Assembly: GCA_025917655.1 (NCBI GenBank)
Contig: CP084612.1
Span: 868,001-932,000, forward strand
DNA length: 64,000 nucleotides
Reading direction: 5' to 3'
From: Chlorella sorokiniana
Lineage: Eukaryota; Chlorophyta; Trebouxiophyceae; Chlorellales; Chlorellaceae
The notes beneath the pieces are model-generated. The model saw only the letters and a list, made by a program, of their open reading frames with translations, made no database searches and had not been told where the DNA came from. The first letter of the stretch is position 1, and each line of letters starts with the position of its first letter. The position numbers were made by a program, and so were the translations under genes. Shown here in pieces: positions 37,601 through 48,000 of the stretch.

Positions 37601-38231
37601 CTGCCTCCTCCCTCCCTCCCACACACCCTCACGGCCGCCCTCCCATCCTTTGCAGACGTGATCATCACGAAGGCGGGGCCCGGCACCATCAGCGAGGCGC
37701 TCATCTGCGGGCTGCCCTTGGTGCTCAACGCCTACGTGCCCTGTCAGGAGGAGGGCAACATACCCTACGTCACCGACAACGGGGTGGGTGCTGGGTGGCC
37801 GGCTCCGCGCGCCAAGCGTGCCAATGGGCTGCTGGCCGGCTCATGCGTCACGATGCGCATGGCATCCCCCTGCTTCCTGTGACGGGCCCTGCTGCTGGCA
37901 AGCCTCTCCTCGGAGGACGCGCCTCGGAACACGACTCCATTTCTAGAACAAGTCCATGCCTGAGGCATGCCGGCAGACGCCGACCATCCCTCCTGTGTTT
38001 CCGGCGCGGCCCCATCCGCAGGTGGGCGTGTTTGAGAAGAGCCCCGCCAAGGCCGCCCAGCTGATCAAGGGCTGGCTGGGGGAGCAGCGGGCGGAGTTCG
38101 AGGAGATGAAGCGGCGCGCCAAGGCGCTGGGCAAGCCGCACGCGCTCTTCGACATCTGTCGCGACCTGGCCACGCTCGCTCCGGCCCCGGGCACCGAGAA
38201 GGCGGCGGCGAAGTCCTTGGCGGCGGCGTGA
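34686..38231 (+). CDS. MGD1: Monogalactosyldiacylglycerol synthase (GT28)
   Basis: Plastid-envelope galactosyltransferase that moves galactose from UDP-Gal to diacylglycerol, making the main thylakoid lipid. The ATG at 34686-34688 opens a Ser/Gly/Ala-rich, basic leader (34686-35030) that fits a plastid transit peptide. Exon 2 has [20 protein letters not shown]. Then follow [123 protein letters not shown], and the nucleotide-sugar site [20 protein letters not shown] with GQ-type loop [10 protein letters not shown]. The end is [11 protein letters not shown] with TGA 38229-38231. About ten exons. The GMDPHKPAIL exon is out of frame by one base at a C run (36901-36904) and again near 36953. One intron (about 37560-37625) is almost pure CT. 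Confidence 0.95.
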
Positions 38232-38901
38232 GCAGGCGCCATGCCCGGGCCAGCACCACGTTCGCACTGCACTTGTCCACTATTCCTGCGTGCATACTGT
38301 TCTTTTGCTATTGTTCATCTCCCTTTCCCCAATCCCTACAGTCTCTGAGCTGTCTTTTCCACCCATGTATGCCGCCGGCTTGCTGCTGCGCGACCTGCAC
38401 CGCCCCAGCCTGCCAATTTTGCGCCATGGCTCCAGCACTGCCATCTATTACGCCTCACAACACCTGCTGCGTGAACCCATCGCTTATGGACACGGCCCGC
38501 AAGCAGGACGTGCGGGAGATGCGCAGCAGTCAGGTTGGTGTCCTGTATTGGGCGGCACAGCGTGGCGGGCAGGAAGTGGCGGTCGCAAGATGCCAGCGCA
38601 AGACCCACGAAGCGGTCTTTCGATCTGATTTCCGAGCCGTCAGTGTTTTGTAGCGGTGAAAGGCAGACGGGGCAGCAGCGGCACAATAGTAAGAAATCGG
38701 AGGACTGGGGCTGCACGAGCAACGCACAATGAAGAGATAGCTTGATGAGATGGCAGCTAACAGCTAGCCAGAACGCACCAGCCGTGGATAGCCACCGCTC
38801 TTGCCACCACCCGCCGCTCTGGCGCCGCCCACGCCAGAAGCTGTGGTGGAGGCACGCATCAGAGTAGTAGTGTACGGTGAAGCAAGGCAGCTTTGATAGA
38901 C
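38232..38901. other. MGDG synthase 3' flank and FUSC-A promoter
   Basis: About 670 bases. From about 38597 on it matches the upstream region of the second FUSC gene (for instance ACGAAGCGGTCTTTCG at about 38608 and 44783), so the tandem duplication includes the promoter. Confidence 0.5.
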
Positions 38902-41900
38902 ATGGGAGAACAGAAAGGCGGGCTTGAAGATGAGCCACAGCACACCGGCGAGGCTGCATCGGAAGTCAACATCCGGTCGGGGTGGCCCGTGGTGTGGCCT
39001 CCGTGCGCGGCACCTGGCGCCTGCTGTTCACCGGGTTCACCCGCGCAGATGTGGGTGCAGGAGTCCAGGTATGTTGCACGGTTGTTGTTGCTCACAGCAG
39101 ACCTCCTGACAGTGGGCTGGCACACTTTCCACCCCGTCTGCAGCTCATGCTGGCATGGGCCGTGCTGCTGGGCATCTATGCTCCACCAGCCGTCTGGGAC
39201 AAGCTGTCCTCGTACGGCGCGAGCCCCACGCTGATCCTTGTGGTGAGCTCTGCCCAAGCTGCATGGTGGCCCCAAGAGCCTCTGCGCAGCCGGCGCCACG
39301 CGCAGGCCGCACGCTTCGCTCATCGCCCGCCTCTCGTTCCGCCCCTGCCCCTGCCCCTGCGATGCAGCTGTGTGGGTGCTACATCCAGCCAATCATGGGC
39401 GCAACGTTTGCCATCCCCGCGCTGGCGTTGGTCACAGGCGCCGTGTCCAGCATCGCCGGCTTTGCCGTCACCTACATTGCGTACGCGGCCAACGGCGGCA
39501 GCTACGAGGGCTACTCAGCAGCCAAGGGTGAGGCAGGCAGGCAGCACAGCGAACCTTGCAGGCCAGCGGCCTTGCATGGCCTTCCTGTGCAATGCCCGGC
39601 ACGCATCCATGCTCAGAAACCCTTGCTCTGGCATCGCAGGCGCTTCCCTGGTCGCCGCAGCTTCGGTGGTGTTTGCGCTGTTTATCATCCCGCGCATGCG
39701 CCTGGCATTGTCCGCCCTCGCTTTCCAGACGGCCGGCTTCTTGATGGCTGCCCGCATCTACAGCACATACTGGGTGAGGCGGCGGGGCCATGGGGGCATT
39801 CTACTTCGCCCGAGGCACGTGCTGCCTCTGCCTGCAGCGCTGCAGCTTCCAGCCAGGGTTTTGTTTGAGCCGGCATCCCCCGACATCTCCGCGTGTGCAG
39901 TTTGAGGAGCCCGGCTTCGGTCCCGTGGCGGTACCGTTCCCCCCAACAAGGCGGGGTACTACATCTTCCTTGATCTGATCATCCCCGCCGGAGTGGCGGT
40001 CCCGGTGGTCTGGCTGGTGATGCCCGCCCCCGCCGGGCGCAAGGTGTGCTGCTGCTCTGGCGGCCCGGCCTGCCCCTGTGCTTGGCGAGCCGTCAGGGGA
40101 GGGGGGTTCGCGTCCCAAGCCAGCCTGCCTCCACCTGCTGCCCTGCGTTCTACTCACTCCGGTCTCCTGCTCCAACGCCGCAGGCGCGCGCCGTCTTCAG
40201 CAAGGCGCTCCGGGGCCTCGGCCAGCTTAGCAGCGCCGTAGTGGATCTGGCCCTGGAGGCGCCTGCAGAAGCTGACCCTCCTGCAGACCAGGATCAGGCT
40301 GGCAGCTGCGGTGGGACCGGGGATGCGGAGCCCCGCGCAAGGCAGGCGCAGGAAACCTGCACGAAGAGCAGGCTGTGGGCACGCTTGCAGAGCGGGTGGC
40401 GGAGCTGCAGCGCACCCAGGATTCTGTTCAACAGGGTGAGCTGGCGCCTGCGCGGTTGCGTGGCTGGCCTGACAACCTGACGCCGCCAGGCATGCGTTGC
40501 ACTCCTGAAGCTTCAGCCCTCGCCTCTGCCTGCAGGTCTGCAGGCCATGGGTATGCTGCTGCTGGTGGCCTCGCTGGAGTTTGACCTCTACGGGAAGCCG
40601 CACCGCCTACGCACCAAGGTGTGTTGCCGGTCGCCGCCCTGCTGGCTTGTCAGGCGCTTTTCGAGGTGCCGCGCATGTCGACCAACCTGGCACACATCGT
40701 CGGCGACAGCAAAGATGCTCCGCGCCTGCTGCAGGCGTACAAGCGTGCAGTGTCGGCAGCCGCGGCGGCAGACACATGCCTGGGCCTCGTGCTTGCCTGG
40801 TTGGCTCGGCGGCGGCGACCGCTCGACACCAGCGTGTGCCGCCAGATGGCCCCGCATCTGCGGGCTGTGCAGGCCGCCATGCTGGGCTGCTGCCATGCGT
40901 TGGCAGCAGTGGTGGAGGACAAACAAACTCCTGTTGCTGCTCTGGAGCAGCTTGTTGAGCTGGAAAACAGGTGGGCTGGGTTTGGGCGCCGTGAACGCTC
41001 TGCCGCGTCCGTGCTGGATGCCCCCACTCTCGTTTCAGCAGCCTATCCGATGCCTGATGTCCAAGTTCCCTTCTCTTTTTCTTCACTTGGCCGACTGCGT
41101 GCTGCAGCCGCCGAGCTCTTAATGCTGCGACCAAAGCAGCGGGCGGCAGCCCCGAGGGCTCGGTGGTGCTTGCCGTGCTGCGCAGCATGCTCTACCTATC
41201 CGCCTCCCAGGTGGGGGCGTTGAGAAGCTGTCACGTCTGGCTGGAGCCCAGATCTAAGTTGGGGCAGCACCCTGCTCTGCTTGCTGCTTGCCTCCCCCTG
41301 AGCCCTCTCCCGCTGTTGCGTCTGCCCTGCACCGGCTGCGCCCTCAGGTGCGTTTGATGTTTCAGAGCGTGGCAGACGCGGTTGAGCCGCTGCAGCCGGG
41401 GTCGCAGGCGGCAGTCGCCGCGCATTTTGCGTCGTCGGACTGGCTCCAGATCCCCGCCGCGGCATTAGCTGAGGAGGACCATGCCAGGCAGGAGGTGCTG
41501 GAGACGGCTGCAGCCGCGACTGCTGCGGTTGTCAGCGAGGGGGCGCGGCGGCCCAGCAGCCGAGAAGGCAGCTGCTGCCAAAGCCGACAGCAGCAAACCC
41601 ATCGCACGGGCAGCCAGCTCAGAGGTAGGGCAGCAGCTGGCAACAGCTGCAGACGGCACCAATGCGGGCCTGTCTCATGACTCTTCAGCTGCAGAGGCCA
41701 GCCGGAGAGACCTCTCCCCAAAAAGCAGCAGCAGCATGGATGCCCAGACCCCCGCCCCGCTGCCAGCCGTCGTGCGCCCGTCTGCCCCCTGGAGGCCGCA
41801 CCTCGCAGCGCGGTGCGCCGCCTGTGCGACCGCGCGGGACTTGGCCGGCCGCAGCTGCTGCCGGTGCTGCACATGCTGGTGGCTGCGGCTGCAGCGGGCA

Positions 41901-44213
41901 CCCTGACTGTGGTGCGAAGCGCGTACGTGGGCTTGGGCGGTCACAGCGACTGGGTGGCGTTCACAGGTGGGCTGCAGCCTCCCGTCGCTTGCACAGCAGC
42001 AGCTTCCCGTCACTTGCACAGCGATGCAACCGACAGGCTCAGCGGGGCATGGCTGGAGGGCTGGCCGGCGCCTCAAGCGACGCGCCTGCGCTGCCGCCTG
42101 CGCTGCCGCCATGCAGTGAACTCGGTGTTTGAGAAGAGCTCGGGCGCATCCGCTCGCGCGGCACCAACCGCCTGCTGGGCACGCTGTGGGGCGTGGCCTG
42201 GTCCCTGGCCACCATTGGCCTGTCGTCCGCCGCCGCCGGCGGCTCCTACGCCAACAACGCCGGAAAGTGAGGCTCCGCCAGCCTGTTGTGGCGTGCCGGC
42301 AGGCCGGCGCATGCTGCCAGCAATGCAGCGGCCCGCCTGCCGCTGCCGCGTGCTTCTGCTGCCCCGCATGCCTGGATCTGAGCAGTCGCCCCTTCCACGC
42401 CCCTAGGTACGTCATGATGGTGGTGATGGTGTCCCTCTGGGCCGGCTTTGTGGGGCTGCACCGCAACCGCCACCCACGCTACTCATGTGAGTCGGGCGCA
42501 CCGGCAGCGTGAGACGGCCCAGGCAGCCCCTGGTCTTGTCGGGATTATCGCAACCCGAGCGGCGTGCCCTGCTGCCTCCCGTTCTGAGCAGAGCAGCGCG
42601 CTTGCCGCCCGCCCGTTGCTCGCCTCCCCTCTGTAGATGCGTGGACTGTGTGCATGATTGCGGTGCCGGTGGTGGTGCTGGAGGACTTCAAGGAAACGGA
42701 GCCGCCCTGGCGGCCGGCCGGCTACAGGCGCGGCGCGCTGCTGCGATGGGGCAGCCATCTTCATCATTGCAGGCGCAGGTTGGGGTGCGGATGTCGCCCC
42801 AAAGCGACACCCTGATGCACCCCTCGCCCCCGCCCGCTGCAGGACGGCTTGCATCTGCATTGGGGTGGGCATCGACTCGCTCGTCACCTCCCTCTTCTTT
42901 CCCGTCACCACCAACGCCATCATGCTGCAGCAGCTGCAGCGCGCGCTGGGGGCGTCGCGGCCCTGGCGGAGAGCGTGGCGCGGCAGCAGGCCGGCCGCGG
43001 CGCGTGCGCGGCGGCAGGTGACCACGGCGATGCGGCCGCAGCCGCCGAAGCCGGGCAGCTGCTGGAGGGCAGCGACCTGGCGGCGGGGGGGAGGCAGCCG
43101 AGGAGCAGCTGCGGCAGCTGCAGGCGCAGGCTTTGAAGGTGTTTTGGACTAAACATGATCTGTTTCAATACCGCTTTGACTTATTTTTGACTATTTGCTT
43201 GCTGGGGGATGCAATCAGTGCGTGCAGAGCATTAAACCTGAGGGTGCATCCCTTCACCGGCCTTTTCTTTCCTCAACCCCCCACCCCCCCCAAGCCTTTG
43301 CAGGCCAAGACCCAGGTCCTGCGTTTCGTCGCTCTCAGCGCCGACGCCATCGGCGGCCCGCTGTACGCCTCTCCCCGTGCGCGGCGGCGCCACGAGGCGG
43401 TGCTGGCTGTGCGCGCACACCTGCTGCTGCTCGTCGACTCCCTGCTGGTGGTGACGTATGCGGACCAGGCCCGCGTAGTGCAGCTGGGGATCGATGCACG
43501 TAGGAGTGGGCTGGAAGAAGCGCAGCGGCAACTTGTGCTGGCTGTGGGTCAGCAGGTGAGGCGGCCAGCCGCCGTTGAGCATCATGCGACGGTCAGCTGA
43601 AGCGCTGCAGCCCACCAAGCGGCGGCGGCGCCCGATCCCGCCGCCTGCTCACGCATCGTAACAACACCGCGCAGGTCGGCGAGAGCCTGCGGTGCCTGCG
43701 GCATGTGCTGGATGGGCGGATGGCCATGGCCGATGCGCTGCGCACGCTGCCCGCCCTCAACCGCCTGCTGCACCTGCTCGCCGCCGCTGCCGGCCAGCAG
43801 CTGCGCAGCCAGCTGCAGCAGCGCTCCGGGAGCCGCTGGAGGACGGCGGCAGCGGCAGCGCTGCCGGCCAGCTGCAGGTGGTGCCGGTGGCAGACCTGTC
43901 CAAGGGCAGCGCCTCGCTGATGCCCTTCACTTCTGCCGCGCTGACGGCGGGCCCCACGGTGAGCTGCCACATTCAGGGCTTGCCACCAGCATCGTTGGCT
44001 CCTTCGATTGAAGCTCTGTAGTCGTCCTGACACGTGTCATACGCTTTCCCGGTGCAGCTGCGTGAGCTGTTCCACACGCTGGCGGTGGCGCTGCTGCCGA
44101 ACGACGCGGCCGCGGTGCAAGCGGCGGCTGAAGAGGTGGCGGCACATGCCGCTGGGGTGTCCACCCTCACTCAAGCGCAGATGGCTACGCTGGCAGCAAA
44201 TCCAGCCGTGTAG
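38902..44213 (+). CDS. FUSC-like multi-span membrane protein, copy A
   Basis: Putative transporter of the fusaric-acid-resistance/aromatic-acid-exporter/ALMT superfamily; substrate unknown. The ATG at 38902 begins MGEQKGGLEDEPQHTGEAAS. The N-terminal membrane half has LMLAWAVLLGIYAPPAVW, FAVTYIAYAANGGSYEGY, SLVAAASVVFALFIIPRMRL and GVAVPVVWLVMPAPAGRK. A helical soluble part follows (FSKALRGLGQLSSAVVDLAL, AVQAAMLGCCHALAAVVEDK). The second membrane half has LLPVLHMLVAAAAAGTLTVV, NRLLGTLWGVAWSLATIGLS (the FUSC RxxGTxxG motif) and YVMMVVMVSLWAGFVGLH. It ends AGVSTLTQAQMATLAANPAV, TAG 44211-44213. Relative to copy B, exon 1 lacks one base near 38980, breaking frame. The segment after VFEKS also lacks a base in both copies. 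It may be a recent pseudogene or an assembly error. About fifteen exons. Confidence 0.78.
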
Positions 44214-44361
44214 ACGGTGTGTTTGTGCTGCAGCACACTTGATTGAGGATGCATGCTTATGTGCCGCTTCTGCCGCCCCGCCTTGCAGCCCAGGCCAGGC
44301 GCTGCATGCATATCCCCTTTTGCATCCCGGCTTTTGTTGCCAGCATTGATTTGTTTGTTCC

Positions 44362-44590
44362 ATGGGCTTGCTGTCGATCATCCGGAAAGTCAAGCACAAG
44401 GAGAGAGAGATCAGGCTGCTGCTTGTGTGAGTGCCGATTCCCCTGCCAAGAGATCAGTCCGCGGCTGAAGCCCTGGCTGATCCCGGTGCAATCTATGCTG
44501 CTGCAGAGGACTAGACAATGCCGGCAAGAAGAAGAAGAAGACGCGCGGGGCCAGCAAGATGACGATAGTGATGAGCATCGCGAGAAGGCG
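44362..44590 (+). pseudogene. Broken 5' fragment of ARL2
   Basis: Exon 1 is intact (44362-44426, [20 protein letters not shown]), followed by a near-identical intron and the first bases of exon 2 (GGACTAGACAATGCCGGCAAG). Then about 29 foreign bases (an AGA-rich run and a GC-rich piece) interrupt the P-loop, and a diverged remnant of exon 2 (GACGATAGTGATGAGCATCG) follows to about 44590. Nothing of exons 3-5 is present. It is the tail of tandem unit 1; the whole ARL2 gene lies at 50.5-51.6 kb. Confidence 0.85.
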
Positions 44591-45055
44591 TACTGCACAA
44601 TGTACTGTGTACGGGCTCCGCAACGAAACTTCAGCCCGGGCCAGCCGACGGAGAGGAAGCAAAATCTGGCCCGCTCCCGACAGCCTAAACCTAAACCGCC
44701 CGCCTGAGGCGGGAAAACAGGCGCGATTTGCAACCCTGGTGGCTCACAAGAAGTGTTGGGCGCAAGATACGAGCACTAGACCAACGAAGCGGTCTTTCGC
44801 TGTAGTCACCGAGACAACGGGTGCTTAGTAGCTGTGACAGGCAGGCGGGAACAAGACTGAACGGAAACCGGAGCTCAGCCGCACATTTAATACAGCCAAA
44901 AAGCTTGATGATCTGACAGCTAACAGCCATTCAGACTAACAGCCATCGAGACCGGGCCAGCTTTGTATAGCCACCGCTTTGCCACCGCCTTCTCTTGCGC
45001 CGCCAACCCCATCTGCTGTTGCCGAGGGCGCGGTTGGCAAGCAGCCTCCTTAGCC
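44591..45055. other. Junction of duplication units and FUSC-B promoter
   Basis: Sequence at about 44591-44758 has no match in unit 1 that I can see and may be spacer from the rearrangement. From about 44759 it matches the FUSC-A upstream region. Confidence 0.5.
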
Positions 45056-48000
45056 ATGGGAGAACAGAAAGGCGGGCTTGAAGATGAGCCACAGCACACC
45101 GGCGAGGCTGCATCGGCCGTCAACATTCGGTCGGGAATAGCCCGCGGTGTGGCCTCCGTGCGCAGCGCCTGGCGCCTGTTGTTCGTCGGGTTCACCAGCG
45201 CAGACGTGGGCGCAGGAGTCCAGGTATGTTGCATGGTTTATCAATCTCACAGCAGGCCTGCCAATAGTAAGCTGGCACACTTTCCTTCCCGTCTGCAGCT
45301 CATGCTGGCGTGGGCGGTGCTGCTGGGCATCTATGCTCCACCAGCCGTGTGGAACAAGCTGTCTTCGTACGGCGCCAGCCCCACCCTGGTCCTTGTTGTG
45401 AGCTCCGGCCGAGAGGCATGCGGGCCCCAACAGCCTCTGCTCAGGCGGCGCCATGCGTGCCTGCACGGTTTGCTCATCGCATGCTTTTCCTCTGCCTCTG
45501 CCCCTGCGATGCAGCTGTGTGGGACCTACATCCAGCCAGTCATGGGCGCAACGTTTGTCATCCCTGCGCTGGCGTTGGCATCAGGCGCCATCTCCAGTGT
45601 TGCCAGCTTTGCCGTCACCTACATTGCGTACGCGGCCAACGGCGGCAGCTACGAGGGCTACGCAGCAGCCAAGGGTGAGGCAGACAGGCAGCGGAGCAGA
45701 CCTTGCAGGCCAGCGGCCTAGCATGGCCTCCCTGTGCGTGGCCCGGCAGGCGCCCATGCTGAGACCTTGCCCTTCTTGCATTGCAGGCGCTTCCCTGGTC
45801 GCCGCAGCTTCGGTGGTGTTTGCGCTGTTTGTCATCCCGCGCATGTGCCTGGCCAGGGCCGGCATTTTGTTCCAGTTGGCCGGCTTCTTGGTGGCCGCCA
45901 GCATCTACGGCACATACTGGGTGAGGTGTCATGGCAAATGGGGGCAGGGCACGCTGTGCCTGCGGCACATGCTTCCTCTGCCTGCGGCGCTGCAGCATCC
46001 AGCCAGGGTTTTGTTTGAGCCGGCATCCCCCGACATCTCCGCTTGCGCAGTTTGAGGAGCCCGGCTTCGGCCCTGTGGCGGTACCGTTCCCGCCCAACAA
46101 GGCGGGGTACTACATTTTTCTTGGCGTCCTGGTCCCCGTCGGAGTGGCGGTCCCGGTGGTCTGGCTGGTGATGCCTGCCCCCGCCGGGCGCAAGGTGTGC
46201 TGCTGCTCTGTGGCTTTGCCTCTGCATTCGACAGGTGGGTGGGACTTGCGTCTTGGTAGCAGCCTGTCTCCTCTCCACCTGCTGCCCTGCCGTCTCCTTA
46301 CTCTGGGTGTCCTGCTCTGATCCTGCTCCAACGCCGCAGGCGCGCGCCGTCTTCAGCAAGGCGCTCCGAGGCCTCGGCCAGCTGAGCAGCGCTGTGGTGG
46401 AGCTGGCCCTGGAGGCGCCTGCAGAAGCTGACCCTCGTGCAGACCAGGATCAGGCTGGCAGCTGCGTTGGGACCGGGGATGCGGAGCCCCGCGCAAGGCA
46501 AGCGCAGGAAACCTGCACGGCGAGCAGGCTGTGGGCACGCTTGCAGAGCGGGTGGCGGAGCTGCAGCGCACCCGGGATTCCATTGAAGAGGGTGAGCTTG
46601 CACTTGCACCGTTGTGCGGGTAGCTTGCAAACCTACATCCCTAGTTAGTTGTGGCACTCCTGAAGCTTCAGCCCTCGCCTCTGCCTGCAGGTCTGCAGGC
46701 CATGGGCGGGCTCCTGCTGGTGGCTTCGCTTGAGTTTGACCTCTACGGGAGGCCGCACCGCCTGCGCGCCAAGGTGTGCTTGCTGCCAGCCGCCGCCCCT
46801 CTGGCATGTCAGGCGCTTTCTCAGATGTTTGCACACGTTTGCCAACCTGGCCTTCGTCGTCAGCTAAGATGCTCAAAGCTTGCTGCAGGCTTACAAGCGT
46901 GCAGTGTCGGCAGCTGCGGCAGCGGACACATGCCTGGCCTTCATACTCAGCAGGTTGGCCCGGCGGCCGCCGCTCGACACCAGCGTGTGCCGCTGTGTGG
47001 CCCCACATCTGCGGGCTGTGCAGGCCGCCATGCTGGGCTGCTGCCATGCGTTGGCAGCAGTGGTGGAGGACAAACAAACTCTTGTTGCTGCTCTGGAGCA
47101 GCTTGTTGAGCTGGAGAGCAGGTGTTTCTGCTGTTGGCGACGTCAAGCTTGCTGTTTCAGTGCCACATGTCCCTACTCTTGTGCAGCAGCACGGCCATTG
47201 CCTGAAGGCTGAGTTCCCTGCCTTCAAACATGCCCATTGCGTGCTGCAGTCGCCGAGCTTTAAATGCTGCGATCAACACAGCGGGCGGCAGTTACGATGG
47301 CACGGTGGCGCTTGCCGTGCTGCGCAGCATGCTCTACCTATCCGCCTCCCAGGTGAGGGGCCCGGACCAGCAGCTGCCAGGCGGTCTGGAACCCGAGTGG
47401 ATGGGACGGCATGCTTCCGCGCTCGCTTTTCTTGCCCTTCCCTCCCTCGCCCGCCCCCTCCCCTCCCCCCCACCGCCTCTCCCTGAGCCATCTCCCCCTA
47501 TTTCGTCTGCCATGCACCGGCTGCTCTCCTTCAGGTGCGATTGATGTTCCAAAGCGTGGCAGACGCGGTTGAGCCGCTGCAGCCAGGGTCGCAGGCGGCA
47601 GTCGCCGCGCACTTTGCGTCGTCGGACTGGCTCCAGATCCCCGCCGCAGCATCCGCTGAGGAGACCCATGTCGGTCAGGAGGTGCTGGAGACGGTTGCAG
47701 CCGCGACTGCTGCGGTTGCCAGCGAGGGGGACGCAGCAGCCCAGCAGCCGACGAGGCTGCTGCTGTCACGGCCGACAGCAGCAAAGCCGTCGCAGGGGCG
47801 GACAGTTCTGAGGCGGGGCAGCAGCAGGCGGCAGCGGCAAACGGCACAGATGCGGGCCTGCCTTGTGACTCTCCGTCTGCGTGGACCAGACGAAGCAACC
47901 TCTGCCTCCAAAGCAGCAGCAGCCTCGCTGCCCAGACCCCTGCCCCGGTGCCAGCCGTCGTGCGCCCGTCTGCCCCTCTGGAGGCTGCCCCACGCAGCGC

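Larger units (their letters stand above)
38597..44590 (+). repeat. Tandem duplication unit 1 (FUSC-A plus ARL2 5' fragment)
   Basis: Left unit of a roughly 6.1 kb direct tandem duplication. It runs from the FUSC-A promoter to a broken ARL2 exon 2. Its 3' part (about 42368-44529) is nearly identical to 48515-50678, introns included; the 5' part is diverged, mostly in introns. Confidence 0.85.
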
